This document shows, piece by piece, positions 1 through 8,744 of a DNA stretch of 64,000 nt. The stretch comes from Halarcobacter sp. Its GTDB lineage: Bacteria > Campylobacterota > Campylobacteria > Campylobacterales > Arcobacteraceae. The translations under genes were made by a program, and so were the position numbers. How positions within the stretch are numbered: the stretch's first letter is position 1; the number at the start of each line of letters is the position of its first letter. Where the stretch lies: assembly GCF_963675975.1 (NCBI RefSeq), contig NZ_OY780939.1:2356001-2420000 (forward strand), in the 5' to 3' direction. A model generated the notes under the pieces. It saw only the letters and a program-made list of their open reading frames with translations. It was not told the DNA's origin and searched no databases.

Positions 1-1184
1 AGAGATCTAACTGCTAACTCTGCATACTTTTCTTCTATAATCATAGAGATTTTTATTTCACTAGTTGAGATTATTCTTATATTGATGTTTTCTTTAGCTA
101 AAGCACTAAAAGCTTTTGAAGCAACACCAGTATGAGACTTCATTCCAACACCAACAATTGAAACTTTACAAATAGTATCATTGTAATCTATTTTTTCAGC
201 TTCTTCTTTAAAAGTAGCCATTACATCTTTACAAATTTCCCAATCTGTTCTAGGGATTGTGAAGTCTAAATCTGTTTTTCCATCTGCACCTCTTGTTTGC
301 ACAATCATGTCAACATTTATATTTGCATCTGCAAGGGCAGTAAAAATTGTTGAAGCAATTCCTGGTCTATCAATAACTCCATACATTCCAACTCTAATTT
401 GGTTTCTATCTAATGCAATACCACTTACAACTGGTTTTTCCATAATATTCTCTTCCTTAGTTATTAGCGTACCTTCAACTTCTGGCGTAAAGCTGCTTCT
501 TGATACTAAATTTACATTTAATTTTTTCGCCATTTCAACAGATCTGTTTTGTAAAACTTTTGCACCTAAACTAGCAAGTTCTAACATCTCATCATATGAA
601 ATTTTATCAAGTTTTTTTGCTTTTGGTTCAATTCTTGGATCTGTAGTATAAATACCGTCAACATCTGTATATATTTCACAAACATCAGCTTCTATTGCTC
701 CTGCAATTGCAACTGCTGTTAGATCAGAACCACCTCTACCTAATGTTGAAACTCTATTTGTATTTTCTGTCACACCTTGAAAACCTGCAACAATAATAAT
801 TTTACCTTCAGCTATTGCATTTTTCATGTTTGTAGTATCTATTAATTCAATTCTTGCTTTTGTGTGTGCACTATCAGTTACTATTCCAGCTTCTCTTCCA
901 CTCATTGAAGTAGCTTTATAACCTTGTTCATTTAAAGCAATAGAAAGTAAAGCAGATGTAACTCTCTCACCTGAACTTAATAACATATCTATTTCACATG
1001 GTTTTGGATTTTTTGAAAAACTCTCTGCATATTCTATAAGTTTGTTTGTTTCACCACTCATAGCAGAAACAACTGCAATTACATCATGTCCTTCATTTTT
1101 TATTTTTTTAATGATTTCCGCAACATTTTGTATTCTTTCAAGTGTACCAACACTTGTTCCTCCAAATTTTAAAACTTTTAACAT
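1..1184 (-). CDS. lysC: Aspartate kinase LysC (3' end cut off)
   Basis: Aspartokinase, which phosphorylates L-aspartate as the first step toward lysine, threonine, methionine and diaminopimelate. The frame runs open from an ATG at 1184 to the left window edge. About 394 codons are visible, so only a few C-terminal residues of a roughly 400-residue family should be missing. Visible features are the N-terminal kinase motif KFGGTSVG (about residues 6-13), the LGRGGSDLTA segment and a C-terminal tandem ACT regulatory region beginning near residue 265 (for example GVIDRPGIAS). The start lies 4 bases after the rppH stop codon, so the two genes are probably cotranscribed. The purine-rich AAGAAA just before the ATG can serve as a ribosome binding site. 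Confidence 0.95.
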   Translation of the reverse strand, partial: MLKVLKFGGTSVGTLERIQNVAEIIKKIKNEGHDVIAVVSAMSGETNKLIEYAESFSKNPKPCEIDMLLSSGERVTSALLSIALNEQGYKATSMSGREAGIVTDSAHTKARIELIDTTNMKNAIAEGKIIIVAGFQGVTENTNRVSTLGRGGSDLTAVAIAGAIEADVCEIYTDVDGIYTTDPRIEPKAKKLDKISYDEMLELASLGAKVLQNRSVEMAKKLNVNLVSRSSFTPEVEGTLITKEENIMEKPVVSGIALDRNQIRVGMYGVIDRPGIASTIFTALADANINVDMIVQTRGADGKTDLDFTIPRTDWEICKDVMATFKEEAEKIDYNDTICKVSIVGVGMKSHTGVASKAFSALAKENINIRIISTSEIKISMIIEEKYAELAVRS

Positions 1185-1188
1185 TTTC

Positions 1189-1686
1189 TTAAATATAACC
1201 TTCTTTTTTAAAATATTTTAATACCTGTTTATATACTGTTCTTTTAAAAAAAGTAATATAATCATATATCTTGTTAGTTGGAACAAATTTATATTCACTA
1301 AATTCAGGTATTTCAGTGTTAATATTTATCTTTGCACCTTTTTTTAACTTAACCAAATAATACTTTTGTATCTGTCCATCAAATGGATACATTTTTTTTG
1401 CAATAGATGGAGGAAAGTCATAACTAACCCATTTAGGATATTCAGCAATAATCTCTATCTCTCTAGTTCCAATCTCTTCTTCTAATTCTCTAAAAAGAGC
1501 TTGTCTAGAGTTTTCTCCTTCATCTATTCCACCTTGTGGAAATTGCCAAGCATTTTCCACATCAGTTCTTGATGCAATAAAAACTTCACATTTTTCAGGA
1601 TATTTAGCTGATAATACAATTGCTGCAACATTTGGTCGATAATTCTTCTTATCTTTTTCTAGTTCTTCATTTTTTTTATCAGTCAT
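1189..1686 (-). CDS. rppH: RNA pyrophosphohydrolase RppH (Nudix)
   Basis: Nudix hydrolase of the RppH/NudH family that removes pyrophosphate from the 5' end of mRNA, or cleaves dinucleoside polyphosphates. The Nudix box is intact at residues 52-73 (GG-x5-E-x7-RELEEEIG). The N-terminal YRPNVAAIVLS and the QFPQGG segment are also typical of RppH. The length of 165 residues is normal. An AAGGGA lies about 10 bases before the ATG. The gene is immediately upstream of lysC and divergent from hemW; the same neighbourhood (nudH, hemN-like gene, aspartokinase) is, from memory, found in Helicobacter. Confidence 0.92.
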   Translation of the reverse strand: MTDKKNEELEKDKKNYRPNVAAIVLSAKYPEKCEVFIASRTDVENAWQFPQGGIDEGENSRQALFRELEEEIGTREIEIIAEYPKWVSYDFPPSIAKKMYPFDGQIQKYYLVKLKKGAKININTEIPEFSEYKFVPTNKIYDYITFFKRTVYKQVLKYFKKEGYI

Positions 1687-1741
1687 AAATAATAATTCCC
1701 TTATAATTAGCCAAAAATTATAATAAAATTAGGATTAAAAA

Positions 1742-2809
1742 TTGCTTTTATATATACATATTCCATTTTGTGATAGTAAATGCCATTATTGCGCATTTAA
1801 CTCATATACAGATAGATTTCATTTAAAAAAAGAGTATATGAATGCATTAAAAAAACAATTAAAATTTGAATTAAATCAAAAATTAAACAATAATGAAAAA
1901 CTAGAAACCATATTTATTGGAGGTGGAACTCCAAGCACAGTAAAAGTAGAAGAGTATGTAGATGTTTTTCAAATATTAGAAAAATTTATAGATAAAAATA
2001 CAGAAATCACAACTGAGTGTAATCCCAATTCTGGAACAACTAAATGGCTACAAGGTATGAAAGATTTAGGTGTAAATAGAGTTAGTTTTGGAGTACAAAG
2101 TTTTGATGACAAAAAGTTAAGATTCTTAAATCGGGCACATAATAGTAAAGGGGCTATAAAAGCTATACAAAATGCAAAATGTATAGGTTTTAATAGTATT
2201 AACTGTGATATAATTTACGGTGTAGAGGGTGATAGCTTTGAGTCAATAAAAGATGATTTTAATACACTAAAAAGCTTAGATATACAACATATAAGTGCTT
2301 ACTCTTTAACACTTGAAGAGGGTACAAAATTCTTTAATAAAAGTGAAGTTAAAATTGATGATGAAGAGTTGTCTTATAAGTTTTTTGAATACTTAAACAA
2401 GATTGGATTTAAGCAATATGAGATATCAAATTTTGCTTTAGATGACAAGTTTGAGTCAAAACATAACTATGGATATTGGCAACATAAAAACTATTTAGGT
2501 GTTGGAGCTGGTGCGGTTGGTTTTGTAACAAATAAAAGATTTTATACAAAAAAAGGTTTAGAAGAGTATATACAAAACCCTATTGAGTATGAAGATATTG
2601 AAGAGTTAAACCAAGAAGATATTATAGTAGAGAAAGTTTTACTAGGATTGAGATGTAAAAATGGTTTTGATTCTACTATATTAAATGAACTACAAAATAA
2701 AAAAGTTGATGAGTTAGTTGAACTAAAAAAACTAACAAAAAATGGCAACAAAATCTACAACAACAACTATTTATTAGCAGATGAACTTGCTCTTTATATA
2801 TTAGAGTAA
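1742..2809 (+). CDS. hemW: HemW-type radical SAM heme chaperone
   Basis: Radical SAM protein of the HemW (formerly HemN-like) family, now regarded as a heme chaperone rather than coproporphyrinogen oxidase. The [4Fe-4S] motif CxxxCxxC is at residues 10, 14 and 17 and is followed by AF, the HemW signature (C-x3-C-x2-C-x-F). IFIGGGTPS and NRVSFGVQSF are conserved SAM-binding and barrel segments. It starts with TTG, chosen because TTAGGATT precedes it and the conserved YIHIPFC begins at residue 4. The length of 355 residues fits HemW and is shorter than true HemN. It heads a plus-strand run with prmC and the M3 peptidase. Confidence 0.93.
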   Translation: MLLYIHIPFCDSKCHYCAFNSYTDRFHLKKEYMNALKKQLKFELNQKLNNNEKLETIFIGGGTPSTVKVEEYVDVFQILEKFIDKNTEITTECNPNSGTTKWLQGMKDLGVNRVSFGVQSFDDKKLRFLNRAHNSKGAIKAIQNAKCIGFNSINCDIIYGVEGDSFESIKDDFNTLKSLDIQHISAYSLTLEEGTKFFNKSEVKIDDEELSYKFFEYLNKIGFKQYEISNFALDDKFESKHNYGYWQHKNYLGVGAGAVGFVTNKRFYTKKGLEEYIQNPIEYEDIEELNQEDIIVEKVLLGLRCKNGFDSTILNELQNKKVDELVELKKLTKNGNKIYNNNYLLADELALYILE

Positions 2810-2853
2810 AGATAAATTTAAATATAATGTACTATTAAAAGGTAAAATCATAT

Positions 2854-3678
2854 ATGACAATAAAAGAAACAGTTAGAAAATATTCACAAAAATTAAAATA
2901 TGTTACACATATTCCTGCAAAAGAGGTAGAGATTTTAATCTGCCATTTACTAGAAAAAAACAACATCTGGCTACATATTAACTATAACTCAGCTTTTGAA
3001 AAAGAAAAAGAGTTAGAAAAATTAGTTAATAAAAGAGCAACAAATTATCCCCTTGAATACATTATTAATAAGGCTTCATTTTATGGAGAGTCTTTTATTA
3101 CAAAAGAGGGGGTTTTGATACCTAGACCAGAAACTGAACTTTTAGTTGATAATGCAATTGAAATTTTAAAGAATAGAAATTGCAAAACAAAAGTGCTAGA
3201 GATTGGTACAGGTTCAGGGATTATATCAGTGATGTTGGCTTTATTGATTGAAGATATTGAGATAATTGCAGTTGATATCAATGAAAAAGCTCTAGAATTA
3301 GCAAAACAAAATGCGATAAAACATAATGTAAGCGAAAAAATAGAGTTTAGATATAGTAACTTATATGAAAATGTAAATGAAGATGATATATTTATGACTA
3401 TTTCAAATCCTCCATATGTTGCAAATGATTACAAACTTCCAGATAATGTTAAGTTTGAACCTTCAAATGCATTGTTTGGTGGAAATGTTGGTGATGAACT
3501 TTTAAAAGATATAATAGACACTACATATAAAAGAGATATTAAATACCTTTTATGTGAAATGGGTTATGATCAAAAACAACCTTTAGAAAACTACTTTAAA
3601 TCTTTTGATATTAAAAACTACGAGTTTTATAAGGATTATGAAAAGTTTGATAGAGGATTTACAATACAATTTAATTAA
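2854..3678 (+). CDS. prmC: Peptide chain release factor N5-glutamine methyltransferase PrmC
   Basis: SAM-dependent methyltransferase that methylates the glutamine of the GGQ motif in release factors RF1 and RF2. The diagnostic NPPY catalytic motif is at residues 185-188. The SAM-binding GTGSGIISVMLA lies near residues 117-128, preceded by IPRPETELLVD, which is the PrmC family signature. The N-terminal helical domain recognises the release factor. The length of 274 residues is normal. It follows hemW by 44 bases and precedes the M3 peptidase by 9 bases, consistent with one operon. Confidence 0.93.
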   Translation: MTIKETVRKYSQKLKYVTHIPAKEVEILICHLLEKNNIWLHINYNSAFEKEKELEKLVNKRATNYPLEYIINKASFYGESFITKEGVLIPRPETELLVDNAIEILKNRNCKTKVLEIGTGSGIISVMLALLIEDIEIIAVDINEKALELAKQNAIKHNVSEKIEFRYSNLYENVNEDDIFMTISNPPYVANDYKLPDNVKFEPSNALFGGNVGDELLKDIIDTTYKRDIKYLLCEMGYDQKQPLENYFKSFDIKNYEFYKDYEKFDRGFTIQFN

Positions 3679-3687
3679 GGAGTAAAA

Positions 3688-5655
3688 ATGTTTAATGAAT
3701 TTAATTTAGAAAATTTAGAAAATAGTAAAGTTGAATTAGAACAACTTTTAAATGATAGTAAAAAGAAAATTGACGAACTATTAAATATAGAAAATAAAAC
3801 ATACGAAAATTTTGTAAAACCATATGAAATGATAGGGGAGGGGATAAATGATTTCTTAACTCCAATCTTTCATATTGATTCTGTAAAAAATTCAGAAATA
3901 ACGCAAAAAGTTTACGAAGAGTGTCTTCCTTTGATCTCAGACTATGAAACTGAGATAAGTCAAAATGATAATATTTATAGATCTTTAAAAGATATACAAG
4001 ATAAGAGTTATACAACTTTAAATGATATACAAAAAAAAGTATTAGAAAATGAAATTAGAGACTTTAAATTAAGTGGTTGTCATCTTGATGAAAAAAATAA
4101 GAAAAGACTAAAAGAGTTAAATTTAAAACTAAGTGAGCTTTCTCATAAGTTTTCTCAAAATCTTTTAAACGCTACAAACTCTTTTGAAATGATAGTTAAT
4201 GATTATGAAGATGTAAAAGAGATACCAAAATCTGATTTAGAATTAGCAAAATTTGAAGAGGATGGAAAAACAAAATATAAGTTTACTTTACAAATGCCTT
4301 CATATATTGCATATATTACTTATGGTTCAAACAGAGAAAAAAGAGAAGAGATATACAAAGCATATTGTACAAGAGCACCTGAAAATGGAAAAATTATAGA
4401 AGAGATTCTTACTTTAAAAGATGAAAAAGTAAAAATCTTAGGTTTTGATAACTATGCTTCATATTCATTAGCTACAAAAATGGCAAAAGATGAATCAGAG
4501 GTTGTTACATTTTTAGAAGAACTTGCTAAAAAAGGTAAAAATAGGGCACTTGAAGAACTTGATGAGATAAAAGAGTTTGCTAAAAAAGATGGTTTAGAAG
4601 ACCTAAAAAGTTATGACCTATCTTATTATAGTGAGAAACTTAAAAAAGAGAAATACGATTTAGATGAAGAGTATTATAGACCATTTTTTGAGCAAAATTC
4701 TGTATTAAATGGATTTTTTAACTTTTTATATGAAGTATTTAATATTAAATTCACAAAAACAGATGCAAAAGCTTGGGATGACAAGGTTCAAGTATATAAT
4801 ATAAGTGAAAATGACAAAACTATTGCAAGAATATTTATCGACTTAGAAGCTAGAAAAGACAAAAGAGGTGGAGCTTGGATGAACAACTGGCACTCTTATT
4901 ATATAAATGATAAGGGGGAAGAACAGTTACCCACAGCTTATATTGTATGCAATTTCCCACCTTCAAGTGAAAACACAGTATCACTTTTAAGACACTCTGA
5001 TGTTGTTACACTTTTCCATGAAATGGGTCATGCCCTACACCACCTATTAAGTAAAGTTCCAGAAGCAATGGTAAGTGGTATTTCTGGTGTTGCATGGGAT
5101 GTTGTTGAGTTTCCATCACAATTTTTGGAGTATTTTTCTTACGACAAAGAAGTATTAAAACTATTTGCAAAACACTATGAAACAGGGGAAATATTAAGTG
5201 ATGAGGCTATTGATAGAATTATCAAAGCTAAAAACTTCCAATCTTCTTTAGCAATGTTAAGACAAGTGGAATTTGCGCTATTTGATTTTGAATTGCATCA
5301 AAAACTTTATAAATCAGAAGATGAAGTTCAAGCTTTATTGGATTCTATAAGAGAGAAATATGCCGTTGTTAAGCCACCAAAATATAACAAGTTTCAAAAT
5401 GGATTCTCTCACATATTTGCAGGTGGATATGCAGCAGGTTATTACTCATACAAATGGGCTGAAGTATTAAGTGCAGATGCATTTTATATGTTTATTGATT
5501 CGGGAAAAGTATTAAATAAAGAGATAGCTGTTAGATATAAAGATATAGTTTTAAAAAATGGTGGATCAAAAAATATGGATGAATTGTTCTTCGAATTTGC
5601 AAATAGAGAGCCAAGTGTTGATTCTTTATTAAAAATTGATGGAATTATTAGCTAA
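3688..5655 (+). CDS. M3 family zinc oligopeptidase (oligopeptidase A/PrlC-like)
   Basis: Cytoplasmic zinc metallopeptidase of the thimet oligopeptidase family M3, which degrades short peptides. The zinc motif HEMGH is at residues 444-448. The downstream PSQFLEYF contains the third zinc ligand (Glu), and the substrate-binding tyrosines are in HIFAGGYAAGYYSY. The length of 655 residues matches oligopeptidase A (about 680). A GGAG ribosome binding site lies before the ATG. No signal peptide is visible. It could be called prlC/opdA; the exact substrate range cannot be read from the sequence. Confidence 0.92.
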   Translation: MFNEFNLENLENSKVELEQLLNDSKKKIDELLNIENKTYENFVKPYEMIGEGINDFLTPIFHIDSVKNSEITQKVYEECLPLISDYETEISQNDNIYRSLKDIQDKSYTTLNDIQKKVLENEIRDFKLSGCHLDEKNKKRLKELNLKLSELSHKFSQNLLNATNSFEMIVNDYEDVKEIPKSDLELAKFEEDGKTKYKFTLQMPSYIAYITYGSNREKREEIYKAYCTRAPENGKIIEEILTLKDEKVKILGFDNYASYSLATKMAKDESEVVTFLEELAKKGKNRALEELDEIKEFAKKDGLEDLKSYDLSYYSEKLKKEKYDLDEEYYRPFFEQNSVLNGFFNFLYEVFNIKFTKTDAKAWDDKVQVYNISENDKTIARIFIDLEARKDKRGGAWMNNWHSYYINDKGEEQLPTAYIVCNFPPSSENTVSLLRHSDVVTLFHEMGHALHHLLSKVPEAMVSGISGVAWDVVEFPSQFLEYFSYDKEVLKLFAKHYETGEILSDEAIDRIIKAKNFQSSLAMLRQVEFALFDFELHQKLYKSEDEVQALLDSIREKYAVVKPPKYNKFQNGFSHIFAGGYAAGYYSYKWAEVLSADAFYMFIDSGKVLNKEIAVRYKDIVLKNGGSKNMDELFFEFANREPSVDSLLKIDGIIS

Positions 5656-5709
5656 TTTTTGTAATAATATTGTCTTTAATAAATATGATAAAATATAAGG
5701 ATTAGATTC

Positions 5710-6204
5710 ATGACAAATGCTGAAACTATCGCAAAACTAAATGAAGCACTAGAAAAATTAATAAAAGGTTATGAAGAGCTACAAAACTCTTATGATGCAC
5801 TAGAAAATGAAAATGACAAACTAAATAATGAAATTTCAAATTTAAAAGAAAAGATATCAGTTTTAGAAACAGACAAAAGAGAACTTGAAGATAATGTAAA
5901 TGTATTACAAGATAGTACAGAAAAAGATTCAAGTAACATAAACTCAATGCTTAGTAAAATTGAAGGTTTATTAAGTAAAAAAACACATCCAGCTGCACCA
6001 ACTTATCCAAAAGGAAAGGATAATGCAGATAATGAGAAAAAAACTAACTCACAACAAGCAGATGATGAGGAAATAAAAGATGTGAGGCAAAGCTTAGAAG
6101 AGATAGTCGTTGAAAGCAAGGAGGAAAACTCAAATTCTTCCTCCTCTGAAAATAAAATTGATTTAAATAGGATGGCATCTTTATTAAACGGTTTCAATAA
6201 TTAG
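5710..6204 (+). CDS. Uncharacterised coiled-coil protein
   Basis: I do not recognise a named family. Residues 1 to about 90 form one long heptad-patterned coiled coil (LNEALEKLIKGYEELQ onward, then a leucine/isoleucine ladder), ending in SMLSKIEGLLSKK. This is followed by a Pro/Asp/Asn/Ser-rich linker and a short hydrophobic tail, RMASLLNGFNN. There is no signal peptide or membrane segment, so it is probably cytoplasmic. It starts 54 bases after the M3 peptidase; AAGGATT precedes the ATG. The stop is 3 bases from the next small gene, suggesting cotranscription. The general form resembles ZapB-like or other small structural coiled coils, but this is only shape, not homology. Confidence 0.75.
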   Translation: MTNAETIAKLNEALEKLIKGYEELQNSYDALENENDKLNNEISNLKEKISVLETDKRELEDNVNVLQDSTEKDSSNINSMLSKIEGLLSKKTHPAAPTYPKGKDNADNEKKTNSQQADDEEIKDVRQSLEEIVVESKEENSNSSSSENKIDLNRMASLLNGFNN

Positions 6205-6207
6205 TAG

Positions 6208-6489
6208 ATGGTTTTACATTTAAATTCTAGCTCCTTATATTCAACTTTTGGAGTAGATTCATTTCATACTTTAGATGATGCCATAAACAACATGGCACCA
6301 TCTATGGTAGAATATTACTTATCTGACTTGTCAGATGGCAATGATGATGCTTATTTAAATAAAAGAAATATACAAAATAGTATAAATATTGGAGAATACT
6401 CTATATATTTAGATTATGATGATGAAGTATATTTAGAAATTGAAGATACAAAAAGTGAAGATGACTATGAGACAGGTTCACTCTGGTAG
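6208..6489 (+). CDS. Small acidic protein of unknown function
   Basis: A 93-residue, strongly acidic protein (many Asp/Glu, with a C-terminal run near EIEDTKSEDDYETGSLW) that I do not recognise. It has no signal peptide and no transmembrane helix. It begins directly after the stop codon of the coiled-coil gene (tandem TAGTAG, then ATG), so translation is probably coupled. It converges on xerH with only 3 bases between the two stop codons. The start is not supported by a strong Shine-Dalgarno sequence; a later start is possible. Being last in the plus-strand run next to xerH makes it terminus-proximal if the dif assignment is right. Confidence 0.6.
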   Translation: MVLHLNSSSLYSTFGVDSFHTLDDAINNMAPSMVEYYLSDLSDGNDDAYLNKRNIQNSINIGEYSIYLDYDDEVYLEIEDTKSEDDYETGSLW

Positions 6490-6492
6490 AAT

Positions 6493-7545
6493 TTAATCTA
6501 AAAGATTTGTTGTAGCCTTTAATCTTTCTTTATCAAAATGGGTATAAATTCTTGAAGTATTGATATCAGCATGTCCTAATGCTTCTTGAACTAGAATTAA
6601 ATCATGATGTTTTTGATAAAGTAGGGTAGCAAAACTATGTCTTAACATATGTGCTCCATTTTTTTCTTTTCTAATCCCTGCACTAATTAGTATGTTTTCA
6701 ACAATTCTACTTACATATGCTTGAGTTAACCTATTTCCTTTTTTATTACAAACTAAAAGATCTTCACAAGTTCTAATACTAAGCCAATTTTGTAAATCGT
6801 TTTCTATAATTTTTGCTTTTATCATTACAACTCTAGGTTTATTTCCTTTACCTCTTACTTGTAAAATATATACATCATCTTCTCTAAAGATATCTTTTGT
6901 TCTTAAGTTTAGCATTTCGGAAACCCTGATGCCTGTATATATTATGATTTTTAGTATTAATCGGTTTCTATATGCAGTTTCAATTGAAAACTCATAACTA
7001 TCTATAGCATCTAGAAATCTATTGATTTCTTCTTTATTCATAAATGCAGGTAATTTACTTCCAGATTGTCCTCTCAATCCACCCCAGTTTTTTAGTTCTA
7101 TTTTAAATAAATAAGAGTTTCCTTCATTTGTTTCATTTTGTTTATCAATATAAGAAAAAAATGAAAGCAGGGCAATTCTATGGTTCTTTTTTGAAGCATC
7201 AGATAATCCACTTGTACAACTTGCAAGAAAATCACTTAAAAGCTCTTCATCAATCTCTTTCATAGATGCTAAACCTAAATTGTTTAAAAACTCATATAAT
7301 TTTACTAAAGGATTAAAATATGTGTTAACACCAGACAAACCTATATTTCTTGCACTTTTTACAAGTAGTTTTAATTCATCTATAGAATCTGTTCCTTTTA
7401 CAAGATTTTGTATTATAGAAGCTAATTTTTCTTTGTCCAATACATTTGAGTTTGATAAGGTAGTTAATTTATTTCTAATAAATCTTTCTATCCAAAAAAG
7501 TAACGTTTTATCAAATGTATCACAAAAGTCTAAATCATATCTCAT
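6493..7545 (-). CDS. xerH: XerH-type tyrosine recombinase
   Basis: Tyrosine recombinase of the XerH class, the single Xer protein that resolves chromosome dimers at difH in Campylobacterota. The full catalytic set is visible: Arg207 (TGIRVSE), Lys233 (RGKGNK), His299 and Arg302 (HMLRH), His325 (LGHADI) and the nucleophile Tyr334 (SRIYTHF). The length of 350 residues is close to Helicobacter XerH (about 360) and longer than XerC/D (about 300), with an extended N-terminal core-binding domain. An AAAGGG precedes the ATG. Upstream are an extended -10 box and the candidate dif site. FtsK, its expected partner, is encoded at 39548-41785. Confidence 0.93.
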   Translation of the reverse strand: MRYDLDFCDTFDKTLLFWIERFIRNKLTTLSNSNVLDKEKLASIIQNLVKGTDSIDELKLLVKSARNIGLSGVNTYFNPLVKLYEFLNNLGLASMKEIDEELLSDFLASCTSGLSDASKKNHRIALLSFFSYIDKQNETNEGNSYLFKIELKNWGGLRGQSGSKLPAFMNKEEINRFLDAIDSYEFSIETAYRNRLILKIIIYTGIRVSEMLNLRTKDIFREDDVYILQVRGKGNKPRVVMIKAKIIENDLQNWLSIRTCEDLLVCNKKGNRLTQAYVSRIVENILISAGIRKEKNGAHMLRHSFATLLYQKHHDLILVQEALGHADINTSRIYTHFDKERLKATTNLLD

Positions 7546-7572
7546 AAAATCCCTTTAGTATATATAGTGATG

Positions 7573-7578
7573 ATTATA
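7573..7578 (-). promoter_or_regulatory. Predicted -10 element of the xerH promoter
   Basis: On the minus strand this reads TATAAT preceded by TGC, an extended -10 (TGnTATAAT), 28 bases upstream of the xerH ATG. A -35 region at the usual 17-base spacing would fall at about 7596-7601, inside the outer arm of the candidate dif site, so recombinase binding would be expected to affect xerH transcription. This is a prediction from motif and spacing only. Confidence 0.6.
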
Positions 7579-7593
7579 GCATAATTTTATTAT

Positions 7594-7626
7594 ATTAGTA
7601 TTGAAAACTATAATTTTCAAACTAAT
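7594..7626. other. Candidate difH recombination site
   Basis: A 33-bp imperfect inverted repeat. The inner arms TTGAAAA (7601-7607) and TTTTCAA (7614-7620) are perfect complements around a 6-bp centre (CTATAA, 7608-7613). The outer arms ATTAGT (7594-7599) and ACTAAT (7621-7626) are also perfect complements, offset by one extra base on the left. This is the arm/centre/arm organisation of Xer target sites, and it lies upstream of xerH in the gap before cheB at the major strand switch. There is no GC stem or U-tract, which argues against a terminator. Assignment as difH is inference. Confidence 0.65.
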
Positions 7627-7652
7627 TCATATATAAAGATAATAGAACTCTA

Positions 7653-8732
7653 TTATCTCTTTCTACCTTTTGAATAATCAATGATATATTCAGCAATATC
7701 ATCTAAATGAACAATATCTTTAATTGCTCCTTTTTGAATCGCTTTTGCAGGCATTCCAAAAACCACACAGCTTTCTTCATTTTGAGCTACTGTATATGCA
7801 CCATTATCATGTAACTCTTTCATAGCAATACTACCATCATCACCCATACCTGTCATCATTACAGCCATAGCACTACTACCAACAACATTATTTACAGATC
7901 TAAACAATACATCAACACTTGGTCTGTGGTGACTTACTTTAATTGTATCCAATAGTTTGGTTTTATAAGATCCAGCTGCACCTTTTTCTATAGTTAAATG
8001 CATGTTTCCTGGTGCTAAGTAAGCATGACCTTTTTCTAATGTCATACCATCTGTTGCCTCATGAACTGTAAGTTTTGAGTTTGAATTTAATCTTTCCGCA
8101 AAAGATTTTGAAAACCCATATGGAATATGTTGTGTTATAACAATAGGAGGAAGGTCACTTGTTAAAGTCTTAAAGACCTTTAACAATGATTCAACACCAC
8201 CAGTTGAGGAACCAATTGCAATTACTTTTGGCCCACCTAGCCTTGCTGGCATCGATTTTATTACTTCATCAGGATGAACTTTTCTATCAACCTCTTTTGC
8301 TTTTGTACTTGCAACTTTTTTGATAGGTTTTGGTTTTTTTAATGTGTATCTTTTTAAAAGAAATGTTAGATTTAATAAATTGTCTTTTATTCTTGACGCA
8401 AATTTAATCATCGACTCACCATTTTCTGGCTTATTTATAAATCCAACTGCGCCATCATCAAAAATGTCATTTCCCCTAACGCCCTCACCTGAAATTACAA
8501 CAGCTGGCATAGGATGTAAACGCATAAGGTTTCTTAAAAATGTTACACCGTTCATTTTTGGCATATTAATATCAATTGTTACTAAATCTGGTTCGTATTC
8601 TTTGATTTTTTCTCTTGCATCATAGGCATCTTTTGCTTCTGCAATAACTTCAAACTCATCAATTCCATTAATCATATCTTTAATAATTCTTCTCATTGAT
8701 GCTGAATCATCTATAACTAAAACTGTATACAT
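7653..8732 (-). CDS. cheB: Chemotaxis glutamate methylesterase CheB with receiver domain
   Basis: Removes methyl groups from (and may deamidate) chemoreceptor glutamates. It has an N-terminal receiver domain with phospho-acceptor Asp54 (TIDINMP) and a C-terminal methylesterase domain with the catalytic triad Ser176 (GSSTGG), His202 (TQHIP) and Asp299 (MTGMGDDG). The linker at about 125-165 is basic. The length of 359 residues is typical. It is the last gene of the cheY-A-R-D-B operon and follows cheD by about 12 bases. It retains its receiver domain, unlike the short CheB of Campylobacter jejuni (from memory). Confidence 0.95.
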   Translation of the reverse strand: MYTVLVIDDSASMRRIIKDMINGIDEFEVIAEAKDAYDAREKIKEYEPDLVTIDINMPKMNGVTFLRNLMRLHPMPAVVISGEGVRGNDIFDDGAVGFINKPENGESMIKFASRIKDNLLNLTFLLKRYTLKKPKPIKKVASTKAKEVDRKVHPDEVIKSMPARLGGPKVIAIGSSTGGVESLLKVFKTLTSDLPPIVITQHIPYGFSKSFAERLNSNSKLTVHEATDGMTLEKGHAYLAPGNMHLTIEKGAAGSYKTKLLDTIKVSHHRPSVDVLFRSVNNVVGSSAMAVMMTGMGDDGSIAMKELHDNGAYTVAQNEESCVVFGMPAKAIQKGAIKDIVHLDDIAEYIIDYSKGRKR

Positions 8733-8744
8733 ACAAATACCCTA

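Noticed and set aside
259-651. 130-residue plus-strand ORF opposite lysC
   Set aside because: It is antisense to the clear aspartate kinase frame and has low-complexity hydrophobic content typical of a shadow frame.
7594-7626. Inverted repeat between cheB and xerH as a transcription terminator
   Set aside because: It lies upstream of xerH and about 30 bases before the cheB stop side in the minus direction, has no G-C stem and no U-run, and its arm/6-bp centre/arm form fits a recombinase site better.
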